Shown one piece after another: positions 34,680 to 43,571 of a stretch of DNA of 64,000 nucleotides. Source of the DNA: an uncultured Latescibacterota bacterium (GTDB lineage: Bacteria; Latescibacterota; UBA2968; UBA8231); assembly GCA_951813615.1 (NCBI GenBank), contig OX638377.1, positions 3,498,599 to 3,562,598 of the forward strand, written 5' to 3'. The first letter of the stretch is position 1, and every line of letters starts with the position of its first letter. A program made the translations under genes and the position numbers. Below the pieces are notes generated by a model, which worked only from the letters and a program-made list of their open reading frames with translations, did no database searches and had not been told where the DNA came from.

Positions 34680-36677
34680 TCAGCCGTGCAGGATGGGATG
34701 GCCGTTGCCGGGGAAGAAAATCATATCGACGATAAACGACATCCCTACCCCGAAGAAGTGCCCGAGAATCAAGCCAATGAAGAACGGCGCGGCCTTGCGG
34801 TACAGCTCAATGCCGCCAAAGCGCATGATCAGGCTCTTGGCCGCCCAAGACACAAAAATCGCCGGGGCTTGATTGCGCACCATCCAGATCGCGGAGATCG
34901 CCAAGCCCACCGGGTGCAGCGGCCACCACGGGAAGCGATACTGCATAAACGTCAAAACCGTCATAGCCGCCGCACCAATGCCAAAGAAGCCCAATTTTTG
35001 CGCGTGGAAATCGGCCGGAGTTTTGATCTTGGTCAGCGCGTCGTCAAAGGATCGCACCCCCGCGCCCGAGGAGACGCGGAAAAACCAAGAGTTGAAGTTG
35101 GAAGCCCCTTGCTCGTAGGCCATAGCAATGACGTACACAATGGCGGCGATAAAGCCGATCAACAGAGCCAGCGCAATGGCCAAACACAGGCCGCGGCGGC
35201 TCATGCGCATGGCGTCGTGCAGCCGGGTCGCATGGGCCGCCGACGGCATAAAAATCGACTGCACATCGCTAAAGAACCCATAACTCATCCCCAAGGCCGC
35301 CAAGCCCGTCGGCGAAATCGCACTCGTGCCAAAGGTCATCATGGTCATGGCTTGGCTGACCACGGGCGTGGTCATGTAAAAGACGCCGGCCTGCACCACC
35401 AAGCGGGTAATGCCCAAGTAAGCAATGAGCACGCCGCCCAAGAAAAACGCCGCCACCGACATTTCCATGCCGGCCTTGTTGAGCCACGCCAGCATGTAGA
35501 CGACCCCGACCAACAGGCCGACGACCGCGCTGCGATAGGACATCAGCTCGCGGCTGTCGTCAACCGGATAGGCGGGATTCCACGCTTTGCGCACCACGTC
35601 CTTGAGGTGATCGCGCGCCATCCACAGTCCCCACAGCACCAGCACCACAAACGCCCCCCAACACTGCCAAGACGTCGAAGGCAAGCCCCACACGAAATTG
35701 TCCGCCTCCGTAACGCCAACACCAAAGCGGTTAAAAAGGCCCTCTTCGAGCAGCAGCAGCAAAAAGAAAAACCAGATGCTGAAGGTGACGTTGAGGTTGG
35801 CGAAATACATGAAGCCGACGACCGGAAAGTAGAACCGGATGTTAATGGTCGGAAAGCCGTGCGCGATCTGGATGGGATGGTTCCACTCGATCTTGGGAAA
35901 GAAGTGGAAGAAAAAGCCGACGATGTTCCACAAGACAATGCACAGGGGGATCGCCGCTCCCATCCAAAAGACCTTGTTGCGCAAGATGGCCGGCACGCGC
36001 GCAGGGCCATCGGCGTCCGCCACCAGAGCTTGCGGCACCTCCATCAGCGGATAGGCCAGCCGCTCGCGCTCGACCCACTGCTTGCGCAATATGACGACGA
36101 GGCAAAAACAGACCGCGTACAAGGTCCAGATAAAGCTCAGCCACCAAAACAATGGCATGGCCCACGCATCGAGCAGCGTGCCCCAAGGCATCGGCTCACC
36201 AATGGGCAGCCCCTCGAAGAACCAAGTCATGGCCAAGCCGTCGTTGCTCGGCAACAACCACGCCGGCAGGTAAGGCAAGATGTACGTGCCCCACTGGTTT
36301 TCAGCGGAGGCAAAGTAATAGGGCGTGGTGGGGATCGACAGCACGTAGCCCATCATGAAAATGGGGATGCCGGTCGTCACCAAGCCCATGACGACGACCG
36401 TGATCATCTCGGCCGGCCGCAAGGCCCAGCCGGGGTTGATCGTCTTGAGCAGGATGTTGAGCAGGATGAGGCAGCAGAACGAGAAGCCGACGGCAATCGG
36501 AAAGAATGACCACGTGATCTCGGACGACCCCAAGACCCAAATGGCGTAGGGCGCGCCCAAACACACCACGAGGACTTGGATGACGCCGAGCACCAAGGAG
36601 CGGAGCGTGAGGCCGCTAGCCGCATCTTGGCCAGTATGCTCTTCTCGATATGTAGGGGCCGCAGTCGGCGACGTCAT
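34680..36677 (-). CDS. DUF6785-type polytopic membrane protein, copy 2
   Basis: 665 residues from the ATG at 36677 (a TTG lies directly before it). It is a close paralogue of the protein encoded at 32705, similar along the full length with the same transmembrane pattern and the same C-terminal FFPGNGHPILHG; DNA identity is also obvious. The copies differ most at the N-terminus (TYREEHTGQDAASG here) and in scattered loop residues, so this is tandem duplication with some divergence. A long open frame on the opposite strand (34665-36509) is a compositional shadow. It lies 84 bases after the gamma-glutamyltransferase gene on the same strand. Confidence 0.8.
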   Translation of the reverse strand: MTSPTAAPTYREEHTGQDAASGLTLRSLVLGVIQVLVVCLGAPYAIWVLGSSEITWSFFPIAVGFSFCCLILLNILLKTINPGWALRPAEMITVVVMGLVTTGIPIFMMGYVLSIPTTPYYFASAENQWGTYILPYLPAWLLPSNDGLAMTWFFEGLPIGEPMPWGTLLDAWAMPLFWWLSFIWTLYAVCFCLVVILRKQWVERERLAYPLMEVPQALVADADGPARVPAILRNKVFWMGAAIPLCIVLWNIVGFFFHFFPKIEWNHPIQIAHGFPTINIRFYFPVVGFMYFANLNVTFSIWFFFLLLLLEEGLFNRFGVGVTEADNFVWGLPSTSWQCWGAFVVLVLWGLWMARDHLKDVVRKAWNPAYPVDDSRELMSYRSAVVGLLVGVVYMLAWLNKAGMEMSVAAFFLGGVLIAYLGITRLVVQAGVFYMTTPVVSQAMTMMTFGTSAISPTGLAALGMSYGFFSDVQSIFMPSAAHATRLHDAMRMSRRGLCLAIALALLIGFIAAIVYVIAMAYEQGASNFNSWFFRVSSGAGVRSFDDALTKIKTPADFHAQKLGFFGIGAAAMTVLTFMQYRFPWWPLHPVGLAISAIWMVRNQAPAIFVSWAAKSLIMRFGGIELYRKAAPFFIGLILGHFFGVGMSFIVDMIFFPGNGHPILHG

Positions 36678-36761
36678 CAAAAACCAGCTTCAGAGGCGAT
36701 TTTATCGGAATTCAACGCGGACAATATGGTTTCAACACACCGCACTCGCAATCCTGCTGCG

Positions 36762-38369
36762 CTAGTCCCCATCTAACCCTGCCGCATGGCGACCCGCAGC
36801 CGGATCGCCGGCCGCGTAGTACGTGCCCGCGTCGGCCCACAGCATGACCGGGGTGGCGATGGGGCCGTTGCGGGTCTCGACTTGGTGGCCGCGCCGCGCC
36901 AGTTCATCCCGGACCTCTGCATCAACAGCCGAGTTGATAGCCAGCGACCCAGCTTGGATAAACGTCTGCTCGCGCACCGGGTTGGGATCAAACGAATCCT
37001 CGTGGTGGTCCGTGGCAAAGCGCGGTGCAACAACTGCTTCGGCCGGCTGCATCCCAAACTCCACAAAGTCGAGCAAGAGGCTCAAAGTGGCTTGGTCTTG
37101 CAAGTCGCCGCCAGCCACGCTGATAGCTAACACAGGCGCGCCATCCTTGAGCACCATCGTAGGCGTCAAGGTGATGCGGGGCCGTTTGCCCGGCGCAATG
37201 CAGTTGGGGTGTCCGAGCGTTGTGTTGAGGCTGCGCAGGCGGTTGCCATACGAGACGCCCGTACTGCCGGTGCCGCCAGCGTGATAGACGTTCGCGCTCG
37301 GCGTGGCCGATACGACCATACCCCAGCGGTCGGCTACTACGCACGTGGTGGTACCGCCGACTCCGGGCCGGAACGCGCCTCCCTCCTGCACCGCCTTCAT
37401 ACCGAGCGGGTCGCCGGGGCGGGCGTCCAGCGCAGCTTGGATCATGTCAATCAAGGGCTGCCGAAGCTGGGTATATTCGTCGGACAGCAAGGCGTTCATG
37501 GGCACATCTACGAACAGGGGATCGCCGTAGTGCGCGTCGCGGTCGGCCATGGCCAGCTTCATCGCTTCGACGACCGCGTGGACGTAATCGGCTGAGCAAT
37601 GCCCCATGCCTTTGAGATCAAATCCTTCCAGCAGCCGCAGGGCTTGGCACAAATACGGGCCTTGGGTCCACGGGCCGCACTTGTACACTTGGTAGCCCCG
37701 GTAATCGACTGCCACCGGCTCTTCGATCAAGGTCCTATGAGCGGCCAAATCTGCGCGGCGCAAAAACCCACCCTGCTCCACGTAGAACGCCTCTAGGTCT
37801 GCGGCTATATCGCCGTGCTCGGCGCGGCGGCCATAGAAGTGATCGCAGGCCACTTGCAGCTTCTCTTGGCGATTGCCAGTGGCGCGATGCTCTTCCTCCA
37901 CCATGCGCCGCAGCGTTCGCGCCAAGTCGGGATGCCATGCCTCCTCGCCTTCGTCGAGCAGGGCCAAGGTCGGCGCGACAATCGCGGCAAAACTCTGCGT
38001 GCCGTATTGCTGCAAGAGAGTAATGCACAAATCCACGACCGAGGGCACCGGAGCCATCTTGATGTCGTGGTCCGGGATACCGTGTTCCATGTACCAAGCA
38101 ATGGCCTCCGGAGACAGCGGCGCGCGCCCCTGACCGGACAGCGACTTGACCGCGTTCCCATCCCAGACGAGCACCGGCACTTCCCCGCCGATGGAACAGG
38201 CTCCGTGATCGGTGACGTTGAGCGCTATGATCGCTCCGGCTGCGGCATCGGCTGCATTACCGCCTTGGCCGAGAATTTCAATACCAGCGGCTACAGCTCC
38301 AGCACCACCAGCCGCAATGACGCCGGTTTTACTCTGGGCGTGCCAGCCGATCTGATCTACCCTACTCAT
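36762..38369 (-). CDS. Gamma-glutamyltransferase family protein (Ntn hydrolase), first copy
   Basis: 535 residues from the ATG at 38369 (AAGGAGC upstream). The fold's N-terminal segment is GVIAAGGAGAVAAGIEILG with GQGGNAADAA. The autoprocessing nucleophile is most likely Thr340 in VGGTTTCVVADRWG. C-terminal landmarks are PRITLTPTMVLKDG and the AGGD segment of the small subunit. The family hydrolyses or transfers gamma-glutamyl groups; homologues also cleave cephalosporins or other amides. No signal peptide is seen, unusual since typical GGTs are periplasmic. It is upstream of two DUF6785 genes on the same strand, suggesting a hydrolase-transporter unit. Confidence 0.88.
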   Translation of the reverse strand: MSRVDQIGWHAQSKTGVIAAGGAGAVAAGIEILGQGGNAADAAAGAIIALNVTDHGACSIGGEVPVLVWDGNAVKSLSGQGRAPLSPEAIAWYMEHGIPDHDIKMAPVPSVVDLCITLLQQYGTQSFAAIVAPTLALLDEGEEAWHPDLARTLRRMVEEEHRATGNRQEKLQVACDHFYGRRAEHGDIAADLEAFYVEQGGFLRRADLAAHRTLIEEPVAVDYRGYQVYKCGPWTQGPYLCQALRLLEGFDLKGMGHCSADYVHAVVEAMKLAMADRDAHYGDPLFVDVPMNALLSDEYTQLRQPLIDMIQAALDARPGDPLGMKAVQEGGAFRPGVGGTTTCVVADRWGMVVSATPSANVYHAGGTGSTGVSYGNRLRSLNTTLGHPNCIAPGKRPRITLTPTMVLKDGAPVLAISVAGGDLQDQATLSLLLDFVEFGMQPAEAVVAPRFATDHHEDSFDPNPVREQTFIQAGSLAINSAVDAEVRDELARRGHQVETRNGPIATPVMLWADAGTYYAAGDPAAGRHAAGLDGD

Positions 38370-38572
38370 GTGTTGCTCCTTGTTAAAAAGAAGATTTGCC
38401 GCGCTCAATATCGCCTTGCGAGGGCGGTCTGTCGAGTCTCGCGACGGAGGGACGCTCCCCTTTCACGCGGAGCGGGCCAACATCCATGCTCCAAATAAGA
38501 GAAAATTCGATTATGTCTCAACATCCCGTTATATTTATAGGCCTGTTGCAGTGGCGTGCCACAGTGCTGTCC

Positions 38573-38720
38573 GTTGTCTTTATCGACCGCGAGATAAAGA
38601 GATCGACACGCTGACGGCAAAAGTCGAGACCGCTACAGGTATCTGCAAGAGTACCGTTCCGCCCTCATCACCGAGCCTGTGACCGGCAAAATTGACATGA
38701 GAGAGAAAGCCGCTTTATGA
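38573..38720 (+). pseudogene. hsdS: Frameshifted C-terminal relic of type I restriction specificity subunit
   Basis: Three successive frames together spell a typical HsdS end: VVFIDREIK (38573-38599), then EIDTLTAKVETA (38599-38634), then YRYLQEYRSALITEPVTGKI plus DMREKAAL and TGA at 38718-38720. HsdS proteins commonly end in LQE.R.ALI..AVTGKIDVRE. Two single-base shifts and the missing upstream part show a dead gene. Its stop overlaps the ATG of the next gene (ATGA), so the two were once translationally coupled. From 38370 to 38572 nothing else is recognised. Confidence 0.8.
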
Positions 38721-40513
38721 ATATTGACTCAATATATTTCAAGGGATATAGCTGTTTCAAAAAGGATTGGGCCGGCTTCGATACGATCAAGCCGATCAAC
38801 GTCATCATTGGACGCAATAACTCTGGAAAGTCCCATCTGTTGGACTTGGTTGAAGCACTATGTGACCCCGAGTTGTCCCACCATGAGTGGCAGAACCAGT
38901 GCCATGGTGTGTTAGATGAGGAATCACTAAAGAAAATTTTTCCAGCAAGGCCAAGGGATACAAGTCAAAACTCGAATGCAGATCTCGTACTCAGCGATGT
39001 ACAGCCTTTAGTCGGCGAGAAGCTAATATGGGAAGTGGCCCCAAGCCAGTTCGAATCGCTGCCGCATGGATACGAATTGCAGGTATCGAGTTTAAGGTTC
39101 CCAGCTTTCTCATCAGAACAATCAAGCAATATTCCTTTAGCAGTTGAGGAGGTGCTGAAAAGCGAAACGCACCAGTTTAGCTACTCACCCAAACAATCAG
39201 GAAATATCTCTTCAGGGGTTAGTCACATGCTACAAGATGCAACACACCAGTTTCGTAAGGATTCATTCTGCAGACTCCTCGCAGACCGAGATATCAAGAC
39301 CGAATTAAAAAATACAAATATGAACCTTGGACGTGATGGGCAAGGGGCTACAAACATAATACGCGGGTTCATCACATCCGATAAACTCCCACGAGAGCTT
39401 ATCGAAGATGATCTTCTGGACGAGCTAAAACTGATATTTGGGAATGACGGCCAGTTCTTAGACATCGGAGTACAAGAGCTTGATAAGGAAGACAATACCA
39501 AGGACTACTGGGAGGTCTATATACGTGAAGAGAAAAAAGGTTGGATCCCACTCAGTAAATCGGGAAGCGGTTTGAAGACCGTTATTCTAGTTCTGCTCAA
39601 TCTACTAGTCATACCCAAAATTGAGGATAAGGAAAGATCTCAGTTCAAGTTCGCTTTCGAGGAGCTTGAAAACAACCTCCATCCGGCACTCTTACGGAGG
39701 TTATTCAAGTATCTTGAGGACTACGCAGTAAAAGAAAAAGCGAAGATTTTCCTGACTACTCATTCGAGCGTCGCCCTTGACCTCTTCGGCGCATCTGACC
39801 ATGCTCAGATTATCCACATGTCCCACGATGGCGAGTCTGCCCGTACGACAACCATTCCAACGCATTCTGGTTATCTCAAGATAATTTCTGAATTGGGGGT
39901 ACGGCCATCGGATTTACTCCAAGTGAACGGACTCATTTGGGTAGAAGGACCTTCGGATCGCATTTATCTCAATCGCTGGATTGAGCTTTATACCGATGGT
40001 CGTCTTCGAGAAGGCCGCGATTATCAGTGCGTATTCTACGGAGGTTCGATCCTATCACAAGTACAGTTCAAGCCTCCCGAAGACGAGGTCACCAAACTCG
40101 CCAACCTGTTCCAGATCAATCACAACCTCGTCGTCGTGTGTGACGGAGATCGAATTGCCAACGGTTCTGACCTAAAGCCAAGAGTGGAGAGAATCCGCGA
40201 GGAAGTCGAAAAGATAGACGACGCGTATATTTGGATAACTGACGCCAAGGAAATTGAGAACTATATTCCCGGCTCTGTCCTTGCAGAAGCAACGGGCTTG
40301 TCGCCGCTCCCAGATCCCAAAAAATATGAAAGTTGGTCGTCATACACCGAAAAGAACATGGATGGCAAGCGCATTGACAAGGTAGATTTAGCCATTTCGA
40401 GCATTCCGAGTATGACCATAAAATTGATGCAGGGGCGATTCGATTGGAAGGAACAGATGAAACAAATCGTCGAGCGCATTGACTCGTGGAACGGAGATTC
40501 TCCTAGCACATGA
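38717..40513 (+). CDS. OLD-family ATPase with TOPRIM nuclease domain
   Basis: 598 residues. The N-terminal ABC-type ATPase has Walker A GRNNSGKSH (32-40), a signature-like KSGSGLK (281-287), Walker B region FAFEELENNLHP (312-323) and H-loop TTHS (347-350). A C-terminal TOPRIM domain has VEGPSD (Glu410) and CDGD (Asp476/Asp478). This is the architecture of OLD nucleases and of GajA of Gabija, which cut DNA during anti-phage defence. The following gene is not a GajB helicase, so it is not Gabija. The gene is richer in A/T than its neighbours, and its start overlaps the stop of an hsdS relic, both signs of an imported defence locus. Confidence 0.87.
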   Translation: MNIDSIYFKGYSCFKKDWAGFDTIKPINVIIGRNNSGKSHLLDLVEALCDPELSHHEWQNQCHGVLDEESLKKIFPARPRDTSQNSNADLVLSDVQPLVGEKLIWEVAPSQFESLPHGYELQVSSLRFPAFSSEQSSNIPLAVEEVLKSETHQFSYSPKQSGNISSGVSHMLQDATHQFRKDSFCRLLADRDIKTELKNTNMNLGRDGQGATNIIRGFITSDKLPRELIEDDLLDELKLIFGNDGQFLDIGVQELDKEDNTKDYWEVYIREEKKGWIPLSKSGSGLKTVILVLLNLLVIPKIEDKERSQFKFAFEELENNLHPALLRRLFKYLEDYAVKEKAKIFLTTHSSVALDLFGASDHAQIIHMSHDGESARTTTIPTHSGYLKIISELGVRPSDLLQVNGLIWVEGPSDRIYLNRWIELYTDGRLREGRDYQCVFYGGSILSQVQFKPPEDEVTKLANLFQINHNLVVVCDGDRIANGSDLKPRVERIREEVEKIDDAYIWITDAKEIENYIPGSVLAEATGLSPLPDPKKYESWSSYTEKNMDGKRIDKVDLAISSIPSMTIKLMQGRFDWKEQMKQIVERIDSWNGDSPST

Positions 40514-40523
40514 GCTGCCGATC

Positions 40524-42356
40524 ATGCCCGATAGAATAGACAAAGCCCTGAAAAAGCTAGCCGCTCTCATCGCGGCAGGACGCTTCGAGAACGTGGAGGA
40601 CGACGGCTTGGAGATCAAACCCACTCCGTCCGCTACCTCTTCTTGGCGCGAAAGCCACAAATCCGCCAACGCCTTTCTCAACACCCGAGGCGGCCTCCTC
40701 CTTTTCGGCTGCAAGGAAGAGGGCCAAGGCCCGCAGCGTCGGTGGGTCTTCACTGGCTACCGGGAGGACGCCGAAGCACAGCTAAAGGAGTTCCCGCGCC
40801 GCTTTACGGACAAAAACGGAACGCCGCTCGACCTGAGCGAATTCTTTCCGCCGCCACAAATCCGCGACTTTCAAAATGGTCGCGTAGCCGTGCTCTACGT
40901 AGATGAACTACCCGCCGACCGCAAGTTTGTCTTTTACAATGGACAGGCGTGGAAGCGCGTCCTAACCGGCGACCACAAACTCACCGAAGCCGACATCGCT
41001 CGCCAAGAAGAGTACAAGGAGCAGGTGCGGGACGCCCGCGAAGTACAGCCCGTACCGGGCACGACCCTCGCCGACCTCAACCTCGACGCGCTCAATGACT
41101 ACATCCAACAGCTCAACAGCCTCGGCAAAGTGGAAACCATCAAGGACGACCTAGCAGCGGCCCGCGGATTTCTCGCCCGCAAACTGTTTATCAAGGACGA
41201 AACCGTCACCACCCTCGGCATGTTGGTATGCGGGCAGCACGTAGGCGATCAACTCGGATTCCGCTGCCACATCCACGGCTACGTAGATGCGCCGCAAGAA
41301 GTCGCCCAAGACAAGCAGGACCTAATCGACAACATCCTGCCGCTGATGGAGAAAAGCCTCGCCTACATCCTGCGCAACATCCAGATCGGCATTTCCATTG
41401 CCGAGGGTGGCACGGCCGTGCCGCAGTATCCCGAGGAAGTGCTGCGCGAAACAGTAAACAACGCCCTCGCCCACCGCGATTATTCCATCAACAAGCAAGT
41501 CATCATTTCCATCAAGCCGGGGCAACACATTTCCATTCGCAATCCGGGATCGTTCCGCCCGCACTTGCTCATTGAGCATCCAAGAGATGCCATTCCACTG
41601 CGCCGCATCATCCCCGAGGCCCGAGCGCGCAACCCCAAACTAGCGGATGTGCTGCGGGTGTACCGGAAGTGGGAGGGCCGGGGCATTGGTATGGCCACGT
41701 TGGTAAACCTGTGCTTGGAAAATCAGATCGACCTGCCGACCTATCGCATTCACAGCGAAGAAGTAACCCTCTTTCTCAACGCCGGTCCTTTAGTCGGCAA
41801 GCGCATGGAAACACGGCTTGCTTCGTTTGACGCCTATATTGCCGACAAACTCGGCGGACCGCTCTCCGCCCAACAAACGCACGTACTATCCTACCTGATG
41901 AAAGCGGAATGGGCGAATGAAAAACATCACTATACCATTCTGCTGACGCCAGACAACAATCACTTTGAACAACTCGTAGTGCTAGAACGCGCTGGCCTGA
42001 TCTACCAACACGATAGCAGCACGCCGACGCAGCCCATTTTCGTCGCCGACCGCGTCCTGATGCAAACGGATTACCAGACGGAACTGGAAGCACTGTTCGG
42101 AGACCTCAGCAGTTTGGATTCCCTGTCGCGGAGGTGCCTTAACGTTATGTGGCGGCGCGAAAAGTTCGCATCCCGCAAGGCCATGTCGGAATCAGAGGTC
42201 ATCTTAGCACTTTGGCATGAACGCGGTGCTATTCAAGACGCAGATGAATTCGCCGACCATGTCCGCCAAGTAAGCGACGCTATTGAAAACTTGACAGAAG
42301 CAGAATTTATCGTCCTTGATGACGATCGCTCCGGTTTTGTGCTCAATTCACAATGA
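40524..42356 (+). CDS. AlbA_2 (Schlafen-like) and GHKL-ATPase domain protein
   Basis: 610 residues from the ATG at 40524, 10 bases after the OLD gene. Residues about 18-140 match the AlbA_2/divergent-AAA-4 domain (LEIKP, SHKSANAFLNTRGGLLLFG). A HATPase_c_4-type segment follows near 305-400 (EEVLRETVNNALAHRDYS, IRNPGSFRP, RNPKLADVLR). The C-terminus has a winged-helix-like region. Such proteins are often called ATP-dependent DNA-binding regulators and occur inside type I restriction loci. Here it is coupled to an OLD nuclease gene beside an hsdS relic. Its role in defence is inferred. Confidence 0.85.
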   Translation: MPDRIDKALKKLAALIAAGRFENVEDDGLEIKPTPSATSSWRESHKSANAFLNTRGGLLLFGCKEEGQGPQRRWVFTGYREDAEAQLKEFPRRFTDKNGTPLDLSEFFPPPQIRDFQNGRVAVLYVDELPADRKFVFYNGQAWKRVLTGDHKLTEADIARQEEYKEQVRDAREVQPVPGTTLADLNLDALNDYIQQLNSLGKVETIKDDLAAARGFLARKLFIKDETVTTLGMLVCGQHVGDQLGFRCHIHGYVDAPQEVAQDKQDLIDNILPLMEKSLAYILRNIQIGISIAEGGTAVPQYPEEVLRETVNNALAHRDYSINKQVIISIKPGQHISIRNPGSFRPHLLIEHPRDAIPLRRIIPEARARNPKLADVLRVYRKWEGRGIGMATLVNLCLENQIDLPTYRIHSEEVTLFLNAGPLVGKRMETRLASFDAYIADKLGGPLSAQQTHVLSYLMKAEWANEKHHYTILLTPDNNHFEQLVVLERAGLIYQHDSSTPTQPIFVADRVLMQTDYQTELEALFGDLSSLDSLSRRCLNVMWRREKFASRKAMSESEVILALWHERGAIQDADEFADHVRQVSDAIENLTEAEFIVLDDDRSGFVLNSQ

Positions 42357-42406
42357 ACTTGTTTAGAGGAAGTCCTCTACTCATCGAGCCGTTGAATCAG
42401 GCCGAT

Positions 42407-42934
42407 TCACTGTAGCAATCGGTCGAGTTGAGCCAAAATTGCATCGGGCGTCGGTCGGTCGGAGATGCTTTCCCCTACGTATTTCCATTCGATGTCGCCC
42501 CTAGGCGAAACGATGACGGCGGATGGCGTCGCGACGCCGTCATTCAGCAGGTTGTAAACTCCGTAGTCCTCGGCTACCTCGGCGTCCTTATCTGACAGAA
42601 TAGCGAATTCAGCGCCGGTGAGTTCCATCATTTTCAGCGCGTCGGCAGTGTCATCCGTGCTGATCGCCGCAAGCGACACGTTGCGCTTTAGAAACTCGGG
42701 ATACACATCTACCAACTCACCGAGTTGGTCCCTACAGAAACTTCAGAAGAATCCTCTGTAGAACAGCAGTACCGCCGCCGCGCGGTTGTCGAGTAAGTCG
42801 GCTAGGGAAACAGAAGTCCCATCCGCCGCAGGTAGGGTGAACGCAGGCGCAGGCGCTCGACCGTCCGAGGAGACCGCATTGGAGTCGCAGCCGACGAGGG
42901 CAATGAGAGTCGCGATTGCCAAGGACAGAAACAC
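42407..42934 (-). CDS. AhpC/TSA-type peroxiredoxin-like lipoprotein, probable selenoprotein (in-frame TGA)
   Basis: One reading frame of 175 residues interrupted by a TGA at 42743-42745. From the GTG start at 42934 (sharing a base with the TAG of the Uma2 gene) come a signal peptide with lipobox LVGC (Cys16), then FTLPAADGTSVSLADLLDN and LLFYRGFF. The TGA falls exactly where AhpC/TSA relatives have the first Cys of the active site (FYRG.WCPFCR.QL), giving FF-U-SFCRDQLGEL with Cys67. The same frame continues intact to 42407 with normal redoxin sequence (AAISTDD, FAILSDKD, PSAVIVSPRGDI). Selenocysteine at residue 64 is the best explanation; a Cys-to-stop mutation is the alternative. Predicted envelope thiol/peroxide reductase. 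Confidence 0.72.
42711..42729 (-). promoter_or_regulatory. Candidate bacterial SECIS stem-loop
   Basis: On the coding (minus) strand ACCAACTC-GGT-GAGTTGGT forms a perfect 8-bp stem with loop GGT. It starts 13 bases after the in-frame TGA (42743-42745), so the loop is 21 bases away. A short stem with G at the start of the apical loop, roughly 16-37 bases beyond the UGA, is the known form of bacterial SECIS elements bound by SelB. Confidence 0.65.
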
Positions 42935-43485
42935 TAGAAAATCTCGTTTAAGCCAACAGAGAAACCTGTGAGCGTGGGCGAGCTCATCGTCTGCCCCTCG
43001 CCGTAGATGGCCTCCACCTCGAAGCCATCTTCGCCGAGCCGCAGCACCGTCACCGTCCGGGCGTCTGGATCGACTAGCCAGTACTCCTTCACGCCGTGCT
43101 TGACGTACAGAGCTCGTTTGAGCGTTCGGTCCTGTCCTGCGGTGGAAGGGGATAGGATTTCGACGACCAAATCCGGTGCACCGAGGACACTTGCGCCGCC
43201 GAGCAGCAGGTGCGCCCGCTCATTGGAGACGAACAGTAGGTCTGGCTGTACCACGTCTGTGTTCGACAGCACCACGTCGCAGGGCGCGGGGAAGACCTCG
43301 CCTAAACCCCTCTCCTGTACGAAACCATGGAGCAACGCTCCTAGCCGGATGCCAATTCTCTGGTGCTCTAGGTTGGGCGCGGGGACCATAATCAACTCTC
43401 CGTTCAATAACTCGTAGCGCTTGTCCTCCGGGGTGTGTTGGTAGTCCTCATAGGTGAATTTGACGGCTGGATTGGGGCTGAGCAT
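42934..43485 (-). CDS. Uma2-family PD-(D/E)xK endonuclease-like protein
   Basis: 183 residues, the usual length. AGGAGG lies five bases before the ATG. The Uma2 (DUF820) pattern is clear: YELLNGELIM near the N-terminus, VVQPDLLFV (Asp82), LVVEILSPST (Glu109), a downstream Lys, and GVKEYWLVDP. The fold is that of restriction-type nucleases, but the cellular role of the family is unknown. The stop overlaps the GTG of the redoxin gene (TAGTG), so the two are translationally coupled. Confidence 0.87.
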   Translation of the reverse strand: MLSPNPAVKFTYEDYQHTPEDKRYELLNGELIMVPAPNLEHQRIGIRLGALLHGFVQERGLGEVFPAPCDVVLSNTDVVQPDLLFVSNERAHLLLGGASVLGAPDLVVEILSPSTAGQDRTLKRALYVKHGVKEYWLVDPDARTVTVLRLGEDGFEVEAIYGEGQTMSSPTLTGFSVGLNEIF

Positions 43486-43571
43486 ATCGCCCTCCTCTCG
43501 TCGCTAGATGTGCGGTTTACGGACGCCTAAATGCCAGTCAATCAACTACCAATAATCTAACCACCTCCGCC

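Noticed and set aside
34665..36509. 614-codon open frame on the plus strand opposite DUF6785 copy 2
   Set aside because: It is rich in His, Arg, Gln and Asp without any domain, lies fully antisense to a clear membrane protein gene and reflects GC-biased codon use.
38717..42356. Gabija anti-phage system
   Set aside because: The first gene has GajA-like architecture, but the second is an AlbA_2/GHKL protein, not a UvrD-like GajB helicase.
42743..42934. Separate small lipoprotein gene of 63 codons ending at the TGA
   Set aside because: The frame continues with redoxin sequence after the TGA; treating the parts as two genes would leave the downstream half without an active site or start signal.
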